From contig JAEUIE010000008.1 of assembly GCA_016795155.1 (NCBI GenBank), positions 118,361 through 182,360 on the forward strand: DNA of 64,000 nt, read 5' to 3'. Each line of letters begins with the position of its first letter. The stretch's first letter is position 1. Of the stretch, positions 38,183 through 48,356 are shown in pieces. The notes under the pieces were generated by a model that was not told where the DNA came from, made no database searches, and was given only the letters and a program-made list of their open reading frames with translations. The DNA comes from Planctomycetia bacterium. Its GTDB lineage: Bacteria; Planctomycetota; Planctomycetia; Gemmatales; HRBIN36. A program made the translations under genes and the position numbers.

Positions 38183-39814
38183 CTACTTCACCCCGCTCTT
38201 TTCCCGTGCAGGCCTGAACTCATCGCCTTCATTCCACGTAGGCAGTTTCGAATTATTCGCCACCTTCTGGGCTGCTTCCATCGCAAAACGAATCAGCACC
38301 GGGAAGCCGGCAAAGTCCCAATCTTCCTGGTACTTGTCCTGAGGCGTGTGATATGCTTTCGCGATGAATTCCACCATCCGCTGCCTGATCGCATCTGCGG
38401 ATGCACCTTTTACTTTGACGCCACGGGCGACAGAAAACGCAGGCACGCCGCCACGGGCCAGGGCGAAATGATCGGAACGGTAGATGGTGCCCAGATGAGC
38501 ACGCGGGTCAGGTTCCAGTTCCAGCCCCTGACTTTTCGCAGTCTCCTGCATCATGGGCCAAAGCGTAGTGCGCTCTGCTCCATTAAGCACAATGGACTCA
38601 GGTTCGCCAAGTGGAGATAGCATGTCGAAATTAAAGTTGGCGGCAATCTTGCCCAGCGGGATCGTTGGGTGGCCAGCGAAATAAACCGCACCCAGCAATC
38701 CGCTCTCTTCCGCCGTGGTAGCCAGGAAGATCGCTGATCGTTTCGGCTTGGTATTCAGTTTACCCCACGTACGGGCCAGTTCCATCAGAATCGCCGTGCC
38801 GGTAGCATTGTCCTGCGCACCGCTGTAAATCTCTTCCACGCCGGCACTGGATCGACTGGTGCCCAGATGATCCCAGTGGGCGGTGAACAGTACTGCTTCC
38901 GATTTCAAATTCGGATCGCTGCCTTCGATGACACCGATCACATTCCGGGAAATAATCTTCTGCACCGAAGTGGGGATGTGGCCTTTCAGGCGAATACCCA
39001 GGCTGATCGGCTTGAATCCCTTGGTGTCTGCCTGCTTGAGAGCTTCCTGCACGGTCAGCCCGGCATTAGCCAGCAGTTTCTCCCCTGCTGCGGATGAGAG
39101 CCAGCCTGCAAACGCCAAGTCCGGCTCGCCGGGCTTGCGTATCAATTGCGCTCCCTTGACCGTTCGCACTACGCCATAGGGATAACCCGCCGATTCGGTA
39201 GTGTGAATGATGAACGCTGCCTTGGCTCCACGCCGGGTCGCTTCCTCGAATTTGTAAGTCCATCGGCCAAAGTAAGTGAGTGCCTTGCCCTTGAAGAATG
39301 CAGCATCATCGGAAGGCGGTTCATTGGTGAACAGGATGACCACCTTGTCTTTGACATCGACACCCTGGTAATCGTCCCAGCCAAATTCGGGAGCGCTGAT
39401 GCCATGCCCCACGAAGATGGCTTCACCTTCAAAATCGACCGATTGCTGCAGGTGCGTTACTCCAACAAATTCATCTTCCAGACGAAGCGATTGAGCTTTG
39501 TCATCTTTGATGTATTGCAGCGTCGCATCGGGCTGCGTTTTTACCATGACCAGCGGCACTTTCTGAAACCAGCCGCCATCGTCACCCATCGGCTTGAGGC
39601 CAGCTTTCTGAAACGCCTCCGCAATGTAATCGGTGGTCAACTCTTCGCCCCGCGTACCCACCCCCCGGCCCTGAAGCTGATCGCTCGCCAGATGCTTCAC
39701 ATCCGCCCGCATCCGGGCAATGGACGCTGCAACGTCTGCTTCCTGGGCGAAGCAAAGCTGTGCTGAGCAGAGAGCAAATAGAGTGGTAAATAGATGACGA
39801 TGATGGAATGACAC
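38183..39814 (-). CDS. M28-family zinc aminopeptidase with PA domain, exported
   Basis: A GTG start at 39814 has GAGAGG 6 bases before it and opens directly with a signal sequence (HLFTTLFALCSAQLCFA); the ATG at 39865 is an alternative. The 543-residue protein has a protease-associated domain (about 100-270) and the M28 zinc ligands TAHWDHLG, GAQDNATGTA, TAEESGLLG, NFDML and AYHTPQDKY. It should degrade peptides in the periplasm or outside. Confidence 0.92.
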   Translation of the reverse strand: MSFHHRHLFTTLFALCSAQLCFAQEADVAASIARMRADVKHLASDQLQGRGVGTRGEELTTDYIAEAFQKAGLKPMGDDGGWFQKVPLVMVKTQPDATLQYIKDDKAQSLRLEDEFVGVTHLQQSVDFEGEAIFVGHGISAPEFGWDDYQGVDVKDKVVILFTNEPPSDDAAFFKGKALTYFGRWTYKFEEATRRGAKAAFIIHTTESAGYPYGVVRTVKGAQLIRKPGEPDLAFAGWLSSAAGEKLLANAGLTVQEALKQADTKGFKPISLGIRLKGHIPTSVQKIISRNVIGVIEGSDPNLKSEAVLFTAHWDHLGTSRSSAGVEEIYSGAQDNATGTAILMELARTWGKLNTKPKRSAIFLATTAEESGLLGAVYFAGHPTIPLGKIAANFNFDMLSPLGEPESIVLNGAERTTLWPMMQETAKSQGLELEPDPRAHLGTIYRSDHFALARGGVPAFSVARGVKVKGASADAIRQRMVEFIAKAYHTPQDKYQEDWDFAGFPVLIRFAMEAAQKVANNSKLPTWNEGDEFRPAREKSGVK

Positions 39815-39911
39815 GGTGAACCTCTCATAGAATTTACGGGCATGATGAGAAAATACCCGTGTCATGTTATGAAGAGGTGGTTGAAAAATAAGAAGGTCAG
39901 TGATACGAGAA

Positions 39912-40139
39912 TCATGCAGCCTCAACAGCTGTATACACCTTGCCATGCTGTTTCAGCCAAGGCAAATCGCCACTCTCCACATGTTGTTGGATGTTTTTCA
40001 AGAGTTCCACCGTCTCTGCTTCGTAGCAAGGTTCGGAAGGATCGTCTTCAGGAATGACAACCTCCACGTCCACTGCTACGACGTACTTGTCTCCTTGAAT
40101 CAGGCGGGTTCGCTTCAATCGTTTCCCTGGAATCTTCAT
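39912..40139 (-). CDS. Small hypothetical protein (75 residues)
   Basis: MKIPGKRLKRTRLIQGDKYVV opens a basic then acidic short protein of unassigned family. Its frame is independent of the peptidase gene; the longer ORF of that gene would overlap it, which supports the later peptidase start. Confidence 0.6.
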   Translation of the reverse strand: MKIPGKRLKRTRLIQGDKYVVAVDVEVVIPEDDPSEPCYEAETVELLKNIQQHVESGDLPWLKQHGKVYTAVEAA

Positions 40140-40237
40140 GTTGAGCTTCAGTCAAAGAAATGAACTGTTACCAGTTTAGCTACTCCACTACGGGGCAGGT
40201 AAGACCAAACTGATTCATTCTTTCATCCTGAACGTGA

Positions 40238-41395
40238 CTACACCCGCTCAAAAATCGTCGCAATCCCCTGGCCCATTCCGATGCACATGGTCGCCAGGCC
40301 GACGTTGGCATTCCGGTCGATCATGTTGTGAATCAGCGTCGTGCTGATACGTGCTCCGCTGGCACCGAGTGGATGGCCAATAGCAATCGAGCCGCCCCGG
40401 ACATTCACCTTCGATTCATCAAGATTGAGCATCCGCATGCAGGCCAGCGACTGCGAAGCAAACGCTTCATTCAGTTCAACAATGTCGATATTGTCCAGAG
40501 TCATGCCTGCCCGCTTGAGGGCTTTCTGAGTAGCTGGCACCGGGCCGGTACCCATCACGCAAGGCTCCACACCGATGGCTGCGGTGGCCACCACGCGCAC
40601 CAGTGGCTTCAGACCCAGCGACTTGGCTTTCTCTTCCGACATGATCATCAGCGCTGCTGCACCGTCGTTCAGCGGTGAACTGTTGCCCGCTGTCACCGTG
40701 CCTTTGCCCGGCATAAATGCAGGTTGCAGTGCAGACATCGATTCCATGGAAGCATCAGCACGAACACACTGATCCGTTTCGCAGAGGATGCGGTTGCCTG
40801 CATCATCATGGCCATAGATGGGCACGATTTCCTTCTTGAACTGTCCCTCGGCATGTGCCTTCGCTGCTTTCTGATGGCTGCGCAGGGCGAACTCATCCTG
40901 TTCCTGCCGCGAAATCATGTTAGCCTGGGCCAGGAACTCGGCGGTAATGCCCATCATCATCGCTGCTTTGCTGGTCTGGGTGAACAGCTTGGGGTTGATC
41001 TCGCCGATGGTATCCATGGGGATGTGGTGCATGTGTTCCAAGCCGCCGACAATCTGGGCATCTTCAGCATTCGCCATGATGGAGTGAGCTGCCTGGTTCA
41101 AAGCCTGCAGGCTGGAGCCGCACCAGCGATTGACCGTAGCGCCTGAAACGGTGAACGGCAAACCAGCCATCAGGCTGACTGCCCGGCCTACGTTCAGGCC
41201 TTGTTCCTTTTCGGGGAAAGCACAGCCTAGCACCAGGTCGTCGATTTCTTTCGGATCGACGCCGGAACGTTCAACAATGGCTTTTACCACGGTGGTCGCC
41301 AGGTCGTCGGAACGAATATTGCGGAACCATCCTTTTTCTTTATGGGCACGGCCAATGGGAGTTCGGGCACAAGCGACAATAACAGGACGTTTCAT
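40238..41395 (-). CDS. fadA: Acetyl-CoA C-acyltransferase (thiolase)
   Basis: The 385-residue enzyme has all three catalytic residues: Cys92 in NRWCGSSLQ, His341 in [10 protein letters not shown] and Cys371 in MCIGMGQG. It completes each beta-oxidation cycle by cleaving 3-ketoacyl-CoA. It follows the FadJ-type gene at 41533 with 137 bases between, containing paired palindromes. Confidence 0.95.
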   Translation of the reverse strand: MKRPVIVACARTPIGRAHKEKGWFRNIRSDDLATTVVKAIVERSGVDPKEIDDLVLGCAFPEKEQGLNVGRAVSLMAGLPFTVSGATVNRWCGSSLQALNQAAHSIMANAEDAQIVGGLEHMHHIPMDTIGEINPKLFTQTSKAAMMMGITAEFLAQANMISRQEQDEFALRSHQKAAKAHAEGQFKKEIVPIYGHDDAGNRILCETDQCVRADASMESMSALQPAFMPGKGTVTAGNSSPLNDGAAALMIMSEEKAKSLGLKPLVRVVATAAIGVEPCVMGTGPVPATQKALKRAGMTLDNIDIVELNEAFASQSLACMRMLNLDESKVNVRGGSIAIGHPLGASGARISTTLIHNMIDRNANVGLATMCIGMGQGIATIFERV

Positions 41396-41414
41396 GAGAG
41401 TGCTTTCTGGTTAG

Positions 41415-41513
41415 TAGTCCTCACGCTCCGCATGAGGACAAGTTGTGCGATATGGTGTCAATGGGTGTTGTTGATTTCGCGTGATCCGGTCATCACTCGG
41501 AGAGTGATGACTA
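41415..41513. repeat. Paired short palindromes between fadA and fadJ
   Basis: TAGTCCTCACGCTCCGCATG (from 41415, to 41439) and the reverse complement of 41489-41513 (starting TAGTCATCACTCTCC) are homologous palindromic units in opposite orientation, with 18-20 of about 24 positions matching. They lie in the leader of fadA. Confidence 0.75.
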
Positions 41514-41532
41514 CAGTATCGATGACTACAGA

Positions 41533-43692
41533 CTAAATCTCGTTCGGTGGCAGGTCGTAAAACTTCTTGCCACTGGCTGCCAGTTCCTGGAGCAACGGCG
41601 TGGGCTTGTACCGCTCGCCCAGGCTTTCATACGGCTTGAGCATCTCCAGAATTTTACCTGCACCCACGGTGTCGGCCCAGAACATCAACCCACCCTTGAA
41701 TGGTGGGAAGCCGATGCCATTGATCACACCGAGATCAACATCCGCAGCATGGCGGACTTTCTTCTCCATCAGGATGCGAGTCGCTTCCAGCAGCATGGGC
41801 AGGAACAGCCGTTCCGTCGCCTGGTTCAAACTCGGCGGTGTGCCCTTGCGGCGAAGCGGCCCGATGATGGTTTCCACGGTGGGATCGTCCTGTGCCTTAT
41901 CCTTCTTACCTCCACCATACTTAAAGAAACCTGAACCGGTCTTCTGACCGAGTCGGCCTGCTTTCACAATGGCTTCCAGAACCGGTGTCTTGATGACACG
42001 ATCCGGGAACGCTTTCAGCATCACGCCACCAGCCAGCAGTGCTGTATCCATGCCGACCACATCGCTCAGCGTGATGGGCCCCATCGGCATGCCGAACGCC
42101 TTCGATGCCTTGTCGATATCTCGCAGCGATACGCCATCGAGGATCAGCTCCATCGCTTCATTCATGTAAGGGAACAGCACGCGGTTGACGAGGAAGCCGG
42201 GGCCATCCTTCACCACCACGGTGACCTTACCCAGGTTCTTGGCATACGCCACAGCACTGATCACCGTCTGGTCGCTCGTCTTCGGCCCCTTGATGATTTC
42301 CACCAGAGGCATCTGGCGAACCGGGTTGAAGAAGTGAATGCCAACAAACCGATCAGGGTTCTTTAAACCTTCAGCGAGCACACCGATGGAAATAGCTGAC
42401 GTGTTGCTGGCCAGGATCGCACCCGGCTTCATCATCGGTTCGATACGCTGGTAAAGTTGCTTCTTCACTTCAGGGTTTTCCACCACCACTTCCAGCACCA
42501 GGTCGCACTGAGCGAAATCAGCATCGTTACTGCTGGCTTTCAGGAACGGCACCAGCTTGGCCATCTTGCCAGCATCGGGGCCTTTGATGGTCTTCTCAAA
42601 GCTCGCTTCTTCCAGTGCTTTCTTGATGCCCGCCCCCAGCGCTTCCGGCTTGGCATCGGTCTGAGTCACTGCCAGGTTCTTCTTGATGCTGGCGGCAGCA
42701 ATGCCCGAACCCATGATGCCTGCACCAATGATGCCTACACTCTGTATTGGCTTGGGTTCGACCTTGGCCGAGATGCCCATGTCCTTCTTGTTCCGATCCA
42801 TGATCAGGAATACATTCACCAGTGCCCGATTGACCGGTGAGCCAAACAACTCTGCAAATGCCTTCGCCTCCGATTCATACGCGGCGGCGGCATCCAGCCC
42901 CGCGCTCATCATCATGTGCTTCAGACACACCAGCGGGGCAGGGTAGTTACCCTTGGTCATCTGCTGGATGTAGGCGGTAGCGGTTGCACCCAGGAACGCC
43001 ATCTCGGTCGGGTTGGTTTTGATCGGCTGGCTCCACTTCACCCGATCCTTCTTGAACTGTCCGCTCTTTTGTTCATCGCGAATCAGCTTGATAGCTGCAG
43101 GAATCAGGTTAGCTGAGGGCACCACATCGCTCGCCAGGTTCATCATCACCCCAGTCCGGCCATCAATATTCTCGCCGCCGGTGCACAGTTCAATCGCATT
43201 GGAAAGCCCGGCAATACGCGGCGAGCGAACCGTGCCACCCCATCCGGGGAATAGGCCGAGCTTCACTTCAGGGAAGCCAAACTGGGCCTTGGGCGAGTTG
43301 CCAAAGAGCCGACGGTCGCATTGCAATGCTAGTTCCGCACCACCGCCCAGACACAAGCCATCGATGGCAGCTACCGAAACATAGTTGCCTTGGTTCAGCG
43401 TTTCGAGCAATGCCCGGCCACTTTTGCTGAAATCAACAATCTCGTTCTTGGGCGCTTCAAACGACTTCACAAACTCGGTGATGTCCGCACCGGCAATGAA
43501 GATGCCCGGCTTGCCCGATGCAATGATCAACCCAGCCAGGTCGCTTCGCTTGTTCAAGGTTTCCAGATGCTGTTTCAGTTCAGCCAGGAACGGCCTGCTG
43601 AGCACGTTCGCCCCCTTGTTGGGCAGATCAAATGTCATCAAGGCAATATCGGGTTCAGGAAAAGTCAGCTTGATCGCTGCAGTCGTAGACAT
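41533..43692 (-). CDS. fadJ: FadJ-type multifunctional enoyl-CoA hydratase / 3-hydroxyacyl-CoA dehydrogenase
   Basis: The ATG at 43692 (MSTTAAIKLTFPEP) is preferred; the open frame to 43830 has no support. The N-terminal crotonase domain has GLCLGGGAELALQCDRRLFG and FGFPEVKLGLFPGWGGT. From about residue 310 the dehydrogenase begins: SVGIIGAGIMGSGIAAASI, then the conserved HFFNPV and GFLVNRVLFPY. Such enzymes carry out the two middle steps of beta-oxidation. 719 residues, normal length. Upstream of fadA on the same strand. Confidence 0.95.
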   Translation of the reverse strand: MSTTAAIKLTFPEPDIALMTFDLPNKGANVLSRPFLAELKQHLETLNKRSDLAGLIIASGKPGIFIAGADITEFVKSFEAPKNEIVDFSKSGRALLETLNQGNYVSVAAIDGLCLGGGAELALQCDRRLFGNSPKAQFGFPEVKLGLFPGWGGTVRSPRIAGLSNAIELCTGGENIDGRTGVMMNLASDVVPSANLIPAAIKLIRDEQKSGQFKKDRVKWSQPIKTNPTEMAFLGATATAYIQQMTKGNYPAPLVCLKHMMMSAGLDAAAAYESEAKAFAELFGSPVNRALVNVFLIMDRNKKDMGISAKVEPKPIQSVGIIGAGIMGSGIAAASIKKNLAVTQTDAKPEALGAGIKKALEEASFEKTIKGPDAGKMAKLVPFLKASSNDADFAQCDLVLEVVVENPEVKKQLYQRIEPMMKPGAILASNTSAISIGVLAEGLKNPDRFVGIHFFNPVRQMPLVEIIKGPKTSDQTVISAVAYAKNLGKVTVVVKDGPGFLVNRVLFPYMNEAMELILDGVSLRDIDKASKAFGMPMGPITLSDVVGMDTALLAGGVMLKAFPDRVIKTPVLEAIVKAGRLGQKTGSGFFKYGGGKKDKAQDDPTVETIIGPLRRKGTPPSLNQATERLFLPMLLEATRILMEKKVRHAADVDLGVINGIGFPPFKGGLMFWADTVGAGKILEMLKPYESLGERYKPTPLLQELAASGKKFYDLPPNEI

Positions 43693-43819
43693 GGAGAGCA
43701 CCTTAGAAGATAAGTCATGGAATAGTTTACAGAGGAATAAGCCGGTTTGCACGTGCTTTTCGTGTACTGATAACTGAACATGAAAAGTGTCATGTGAAAA
43801 TGATCTGCAATCGGATAAC

Positions 43820-43846
43820 AAAAAAAGCAACCGGAATGCCGGTTGC
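43820..43846 (-). terminator. Intrinsic terminator of the 44323 gene
   Basis: On the minus strand: GCAACCGG, four-base loop, CCGGTTGC, then seven Ts. It lies 25 bases after the stop at 43871. Confidence 0.92.
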
Positions 43847-43870
43847 CTGTTCGTCTTTTATCAGACTGAA

Positions 43871-44323
43871 TTATCGACGGAAAATACGCGACAGAAAACC
43901 ACGTCGGCGTTCTGGCGCAGGCTGTTCCGTGGTCTGCGTGGTGGTCACCTTGGTTTCAGACTTCTCCACCTTGGGTTCGGAGTTGCCTGTCTGGGTGACT
44001 GGATTGGTTTCGGACTTGGTTTCTGACTTGGTCACCGTGGTGGATGGAGTCATCACCTGACGAAATCCGCGGACGCGGCCTCGACTGTCCACGACCGGTT
44101 CCATGGTCATGGTCTGAGTCTGGCCATTGACGATGGTAGTGGTGGTCATGGTGCCAGGCATCACGACGACTTCGCCACGGCGGGTCATTGAGCGGGTTGA
44201 ACGGCTCATCGTCATGGGAGCCGGTGCTACCGTGGTGCCGGTCGTGGGGGCAGGAACTTTTTCCTGAGCAGCCAGCGGTGTCAACAGAGCACAGGCAGCC
44301 AGGCAAACGAGGGTGCGACGCAT
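43871..44323 (-). CDS. Exported Thr-rich hypothetical protein with basic tail
   Basis: ATG 44323 has GGAGG 8 bases before it and begins with a signal peptide (MRRTLVCLAACALLTPLAA). The mature 130 residues are Thr/Val/Met-rich (VVVMPGTMTTTTIVNGQTQTM) and end in RRRGFLSRIFRR. Family unknown; surface-exposed or envelope protein likely. Confidence 0.7.
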   Translation of the reverse strand: MRRTLVCLAACALLTPLAAQEKVPAPTTGTTVAPAPMTMSRSTRSMTRRGEVVVMPGTMTTTTIVNGQTQTMTMEPVVDSRGRVRGFRQVMTPSTTVTKSETKSETNPVTQTGNSEPKVEKSETKVTTTQTTEQPAPERRRGFLSRIFRR

Positions 44324-44499
44324 TTCAGAATCCTCCAGATGTCGCCAATCCATCAGTCACTCCATGAGGGCGACGCTCAATCGCGTGACATACTGGTGAC
44401 ATTTTAGGAGGATTGCAGAGAATTGGACATGCGCGGCACAGGAGCGATGAAGTGACAATATGCAATTATCCTGCGTCACAATTATTTACACAATTGAAG

Positions 44500-44526
44500 A
44501 AAGGCAACTGTTATCCAGTTGCCTTT
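44500..44526 (-). terminator. Hairpin terminator of the PEP-CTERM gene
   Basis: Perfect 11-base-pair stem (AAAGGCAACTG / CAGTTGCCTTT) with five-base loop, 22 bases after the stop at 44549, followed on the minus strand by a C-interrupted CTTC. Confidence 0.75.
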
Positions 44527-44548
44527 TGAATTTGGTTAATAATTGACT

Positions 44549-45169
44549 TTAACAGTCTGCAGGCAGTTTCTTGCGACGCAGGCTATAACCGATCATACCT
44601 AGACTGCCAATACCCATCAGCACGATGCTGGAAGGTACGGGAACTGCAACTCCATCGCCAATGCGGATGTTATCGAATTGATGGAAATTAGGCGTCTGTT
44701 CCCATTGAACATTTACCAGGTTGGTGAAACCTACAAGATTAAAGGTCTGCAACGCAAATGTTCCCTGAACCGCAATGGTGACTGTCTGGGAAATAGTTCC
44801 ACCACCGTCGAATTCACCTACAAACGTGACATCAACAGTGCCACTCGTAAAGTTGAGTTGGCAGAGATCGATAGACAGCAGATCAAATGCGCCCCCGCCT
44901 GTCTTCGTCAATCGAGTAATTCCCAAAACTGTATCGTTGAACATTGCAGTCGAACCGGGGTAGCGGAATTCGCCTGTGCCAAATGTTGCAAAGGGGAATG
45001 GAGATGAGAGGTTATCGAGGGTAAAACCATCCTCAGAATAAGTGAATCCCTGGCTGTGATAACCGCTGTCATTCACTTCCAACGACTGAAAATCAATAAT
45101 GATATCGGCTCTGGCAGCGGTTAGGCCGAGCGCCAGCACACAAAGGGACAACAACATGTTTCGCAGCAT
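44549..45169 (-). CDS. PEP-CTERM-sorted exported protein
   Basis: The ATG at 45169 has AAGGAG about 9 bases upstream and begins MLRNMLLSLCVLALGLTAARA. The C-terminus is a sorting tail: VPVPSSIVLMGIGSLGMIGYSLRRKK, a PEP-like box, hydrophobic helix and Arg/Lys cluster recognised by exosortase. The body is beta-rich (FDFQSLEVND region). 206 residues. Confidence 0.85.
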   Translation of the reverse strand: MLRNMLLSLCVLALGLTAARADIIIDFQSLEVNDSGYHSQGFTYSEDGFTLDNLSSPFPFATFGTGEFRYPGSTAMFNDTVLGITRLTKTGGGAFDLLSIDLCQLNFTSGTVDVTFVGEFDGGGTISQTVTIAVQGTFALQTFNLVGFTNLVNVQWEQTPNFHQFDNIRIGDGVAVPVPSSIVLMGIGSLGMIGYSLRRKKLPADC

Positions 45170-45392
45170 AGCAGCAAACTCCTTAAAGTTGGGCGAATTT
45201 TTGAACCATGAAACAAACGCGATGGAATACGCGTAACGAGGAGCATTTAAACATTGCAAATTGTGAAAGTCAAATCAAATTCAACAAATCTGATTATTTA
45301 ATGCCGTGCAATAATCAAACATTCTTATCAATAGCTTATGTAATCTGTTTACTCTATCATAACCGCTTCATTCCTTTTTCAGGTTGATCCGC

Positions 45393-47504
45393 ATGGCCGA
45401 TACGCCTGCCAGTGAAAATAAACTCTACTCATCACTCTTCAACCGCACTTTCATTGGTTTCTTAATTGCAGCGTTCCTGGCGGCGTTTAATGATCAGTGC
45501 ATTCATGCCGCCGCCATGTTTTTTGCGATTCGTACGGAAACGTTGACACCAGGCCTGGCGATCAGCCTGATGCCGATTCTGTTCTTCTTGCCCTGGGCCA
45601 TCTTCTGCACGCTTGCTGCCTATCTTTCCGACAAGCACAGCAAACGCAACATGATGATCATCTGGAAACTCAGCGAAGTGGTGATTGCCCTGGTGGCTCT
45701 TGCCGGTTTCTGGCTCGGTACGCACCCGCCGTTCCCTGGCGCTGAACATTACGGCGCCTGGGCGGTGCTGGCTTGCGTATTTCTCATGGGCAGTCATAGT
45801 GCGTTCTATGTTCCCAACAAGTATGGCGTGCTGCCTGAGATTTTCCCGACGCATTTGCTCGCCAAAGCCAACGGCCTGGTCGAATCTGCATCCTTCCTTG
45901 CGGTCATCCTCGGCACTGCCAGCGGTGGCATTCTATCCGATGAAATGTTCTTCAAAGGCAACGAAGTAGTCATCGGTTACTTTCTGGTAGGCACTTCGAT
46001 TTTCGGCTCTCTATGCAGTCTGCTGATTTTACCCATGAAGCCTGCCAATCCGAATGCGAAGTTTCCGGGGTGGAATCCGCTCAAGCTGTACGCACCGCTG
46101 TGGGCTGATCTGAAAATGCTCTTCAGCCTAGCTTCCCGCCGGACTGCTCTTTGCAGCATTGCCTTCTTCACGTTTATGACCGTCTACATGCGTGGCGTGA
46201 TGTACATGCATGGCGAATCGCAGAACCCCATCTGGTCGGAACTCAAGACCAGCATGGTAGTAGCCTCCGTAGCACTGGGCATCGGTATCGGCAGTCCGCT
46301 GGCAGGGTTCCTTTCCGGCGGCAAGCTTGAACTGGGCATGGTGACCATCGGCACGCTTGGCATGGCACTCTTCAGTGCCATCGGCGCAGCGTGTGTACTC
46401 ATACATAGCACCGCCGGTGATGTAGGCTTGATCATTGGCTTGATTGCCATCGGCTTCTTCTCCGGCTTCTATGTACTGCCTATGTATACGATGCTGCAGT
46501 TCCGTGCTCCCAAAGGGGGCAAAGGAGCTACGATTGCAGCAAGCAATTTTCTTAATGTGACAGGCGCTATCCTCGCTTCGTTTCTGTTCTGGGCCTTGCA
46601 GACGGGCATGCATAGTGCTGGGCTGGCGCCAGAAGTGAAAGCCACCGATGTGGTGGTTGCCAAAGGTATCCTTACGAGGCTGGAACCGCCTGGCAGCATT
46701 GAAACCGAAGCGATTGAAATCAGCAGCGAGGGCGATGATCCTGCAGCGCGCAAAGTCATCTACAGCATCAGTGCCCAGCATGGTGCCAAGGAGGCTGCAT
46801 TGCCTCCCGACTTTGTGGCAGGCAAACACGACGACCATGCTGCCCAGGCTGTCATTCATCGCGGCAAAGGCGTTACCGTCGGCGATGAGGTCAAGGTTTC
46901 CACCTATATCATCCACAGCAAGTCGACTGGCAAGGATGTCATCAATTACCATGTCCGGCTGGCTAGCAAGCCTGTTCCTACGGTCTACGACAATCAGAAC
47001 CTGCCAGCCTATTTATTCATGGGTGGCACGCTGCTGTCTTTCATTGTGCTGGGCCTCTTGGTCTGGCAACTACCGGACCTGTTCGCTCGAACCAGCATCT
47101 GGCTGAAGTCACTGGGCCGTTATTCCATCTCGATCGTCAATTCCAAGTATCTGCCTGCCACTGGGCCCATCGTCATGGTAACCAATGCCACCACACCTCA
47201 ACATCTGGGAGACATCCATGCCTGTTGCGACAGGCTGGTGATAACCCTGCAGGGACAGCAGGCAGATCTCGCAAAAGAATTGAAACAAGCCCAGAATGCT
47301 CTGCAGGCTGACCACCTGGTGCTGATGACTGAGAACGCACCAGCTTTAACGGACATACTCAGTGGGCTCGACGCTGCAATCCCGCAACTGCAGGTATTGC
47401 CGGTGACGTACCAGATTGCGCAGCACAAAGTGCAGGTCATTCTGCATGAACCTCTCCCCGCGAGCACCACCGTGAAGGACATTCAGTTGAAATTGATCAG
47501 TTAG
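45393..47504 (+). CDS. MFS transporter fused to a degenerate PlsC-like tail
   Basis: ATG 45393 is preferred to TTG 45384. About twelve transmembrane helices (1-440) carry MFS features (LSDKHSKRNMMIIWK loop; VPNKYGVLPEIFP). The architecture resembles the LplT/Aas fusion, in which a lysophospholipid transporter precedes an acyltransferase. After residue 570 the sequence YSISIVNSKYLPATGPIVMVTNATT follows the PlsC opening, but the catalytic NHxSxxD motif reads NATTPQH. The protein ends soon after, with no AMP ligase domain. Probably a lipid or lysophospholipid carrier. Confidence 0.75.
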   Translation: MADTPASENKLYSSLFNRTFIGFLIAAFLAAFNDQCIHAAAMFFAIRTETLTPGLAISLMPILFFLPWAIFCTLAAYLSDKHSKRNMMIIWKLSEVVIALVALAGFWLGTHPPFPGAEHYGAWAVLACVFLMGSHSAFYVPNKYGVLPEIFPTHLLAKANGLVESASFLAVILGTASGGILSDEMFFKGNEVVIGYFLVGTSIFGSLCSLLILPMKPANPNAKFPGWNPLKLYAPLWADLKMLFSLASRRTALCSIAFFTFMTVYMRGVMYMHGESQNPIWSELKTSMVVASVALGIGIGSPLAGFLSGGKLELGMVTIGTLGMALFSAIGAACVLIHSTAGDVGLIIGLIAIGFFSGFYVLPMYTMLQFRAPKGGKGATIAASNFLNVTGAILASFLFWALQTGMHSAGLAPEVKATDVVVAKGILTRLEPPGSIETEAIEISSEGDDPAARKVIYSISAQHGAKEAALPPDFVAGKHDDHAAQAVIHRGKGVTVGDEVKVSTYIIHSKSTGKDVINYHVRLASKPVPTVYDNQNLPAYLFMGGTLLSFIVLGLLVWQLPDLFARTSIWLKSLGRYSISIVNSKYLPATGPIVMVTNATTPQHLGDIHACCDRLVITLQGQQADLAKELKQAQNALQADHLVLMTENAPALTDILSGLDAAIPQLQVLPVTYQIAQHKVQVILHEPLPASTTVKDIQLKLIS

Positions 47505-48350
47505 CTATCGGAACGGATAAAACCAGATCGGCTGCGGGCGATTTCGAGGTGTTAGCAACTTGGTAGCTCGTTGCGGATTGCGCAAGTGCCATTCACCTCC
47601 TTCGCAATCGTGTATTTCCACACTTCCAACAATCACCCCACGAGGCAACGCATCGTATGCTTGATCGCGAATGCCATACTTCTTCATCCATGATGGAACG
47701 TCATCAACCGGAATACGACTGGCATAGATCAGCACCCTGCCACGTTTCGTGGTTGCCTGCGAACGGTATTCCACTTTCTTGATGCCTCGCAGAATCGCCT
47801 CCGCATGGGGCTGACGTATGCTCAAGGCAATCATGTCATAAGGATTCTCGGAAACATTTTCCCTCACGACATTCGATTGTAATTGCTGTTTAACATGGGG
47901 ATGACAGACATAACGCTGCATAGCCTGCAATGCTTTCGCAATAATATCCCCATCGCCAGGCGGACAATACTTCTCCGTGTACTGCAACAGCTTGCGAGCA
48001 AAAGGCAGCGAACTGATCTCGCGGAAGCCTATGAAATTGGCACAGGCTGCTTTGAACTTTTGAAAGTCGGCACCTGTCAGTTCCACCGGTGGAGCCAGTT
48101 GCCAGCCTGTTCCTTCCAGTTGAATCACGCCACCCGGCTTGTTGAGACATCGACCTGTGGTGAACGTGCTCCAAAGATAATAGCGACGTGGGCTGCCCAG
48201 ACCTGCAATCAGCATGACCTGCCCAACTGCCTGCTTTGCAGAGCGGACTTTGGTATGGATTTGCACCGTCTGTACTTCGGGCCGCCAAGTATGAGGCAAC
48301 GTCCCCTGGGTCTCGCAATTGTGATATTGAAGATAGACCCGGGGGTTCAT
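47505..48350 (-). CDS. ASCH-domain protein with unknown N-terminal domain
   Basis: The last 110 residues of 281 are an ASCH domain: MIALSIRQPHAEAILRGIKKVEYRSQAT, then LPRGVIVGSVEIHDC. ASCH domains bind RNA or modified nucleosides. The first 165 residues are unassigned. It lies 6 bases after trpS on the same strand. The stop abuts the stop of the convergent transporter gene. Confidence 0.8.
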   Translation of the reverse strand: MNPRVYLQYHNCETQGTLPHTWRPEVQTVQIHTKVRSAKQAVGQVMLIAGLGSPRRYYLWSTFTTGRCLNKPGGVIQLEGTGWQLAPPVELTGADFQKFKAACANFIGFREISSLPFARKLLQYTEKYCPPGDGDIIAKALQAMQRYVCHPHVKQQLQSNVVRENVSENPYDMIALSIRQPHAEAILRGIKKVEYRSQATTKRGRVLIYASRIPVDDVPSWMKKYGIRDQAYDALPRGVIVGSVEIHDCEGGEWHLRNPQRATKLLTPRNRPQPIWFYPFR

Positions 48351-48356
48351 GGCGAA

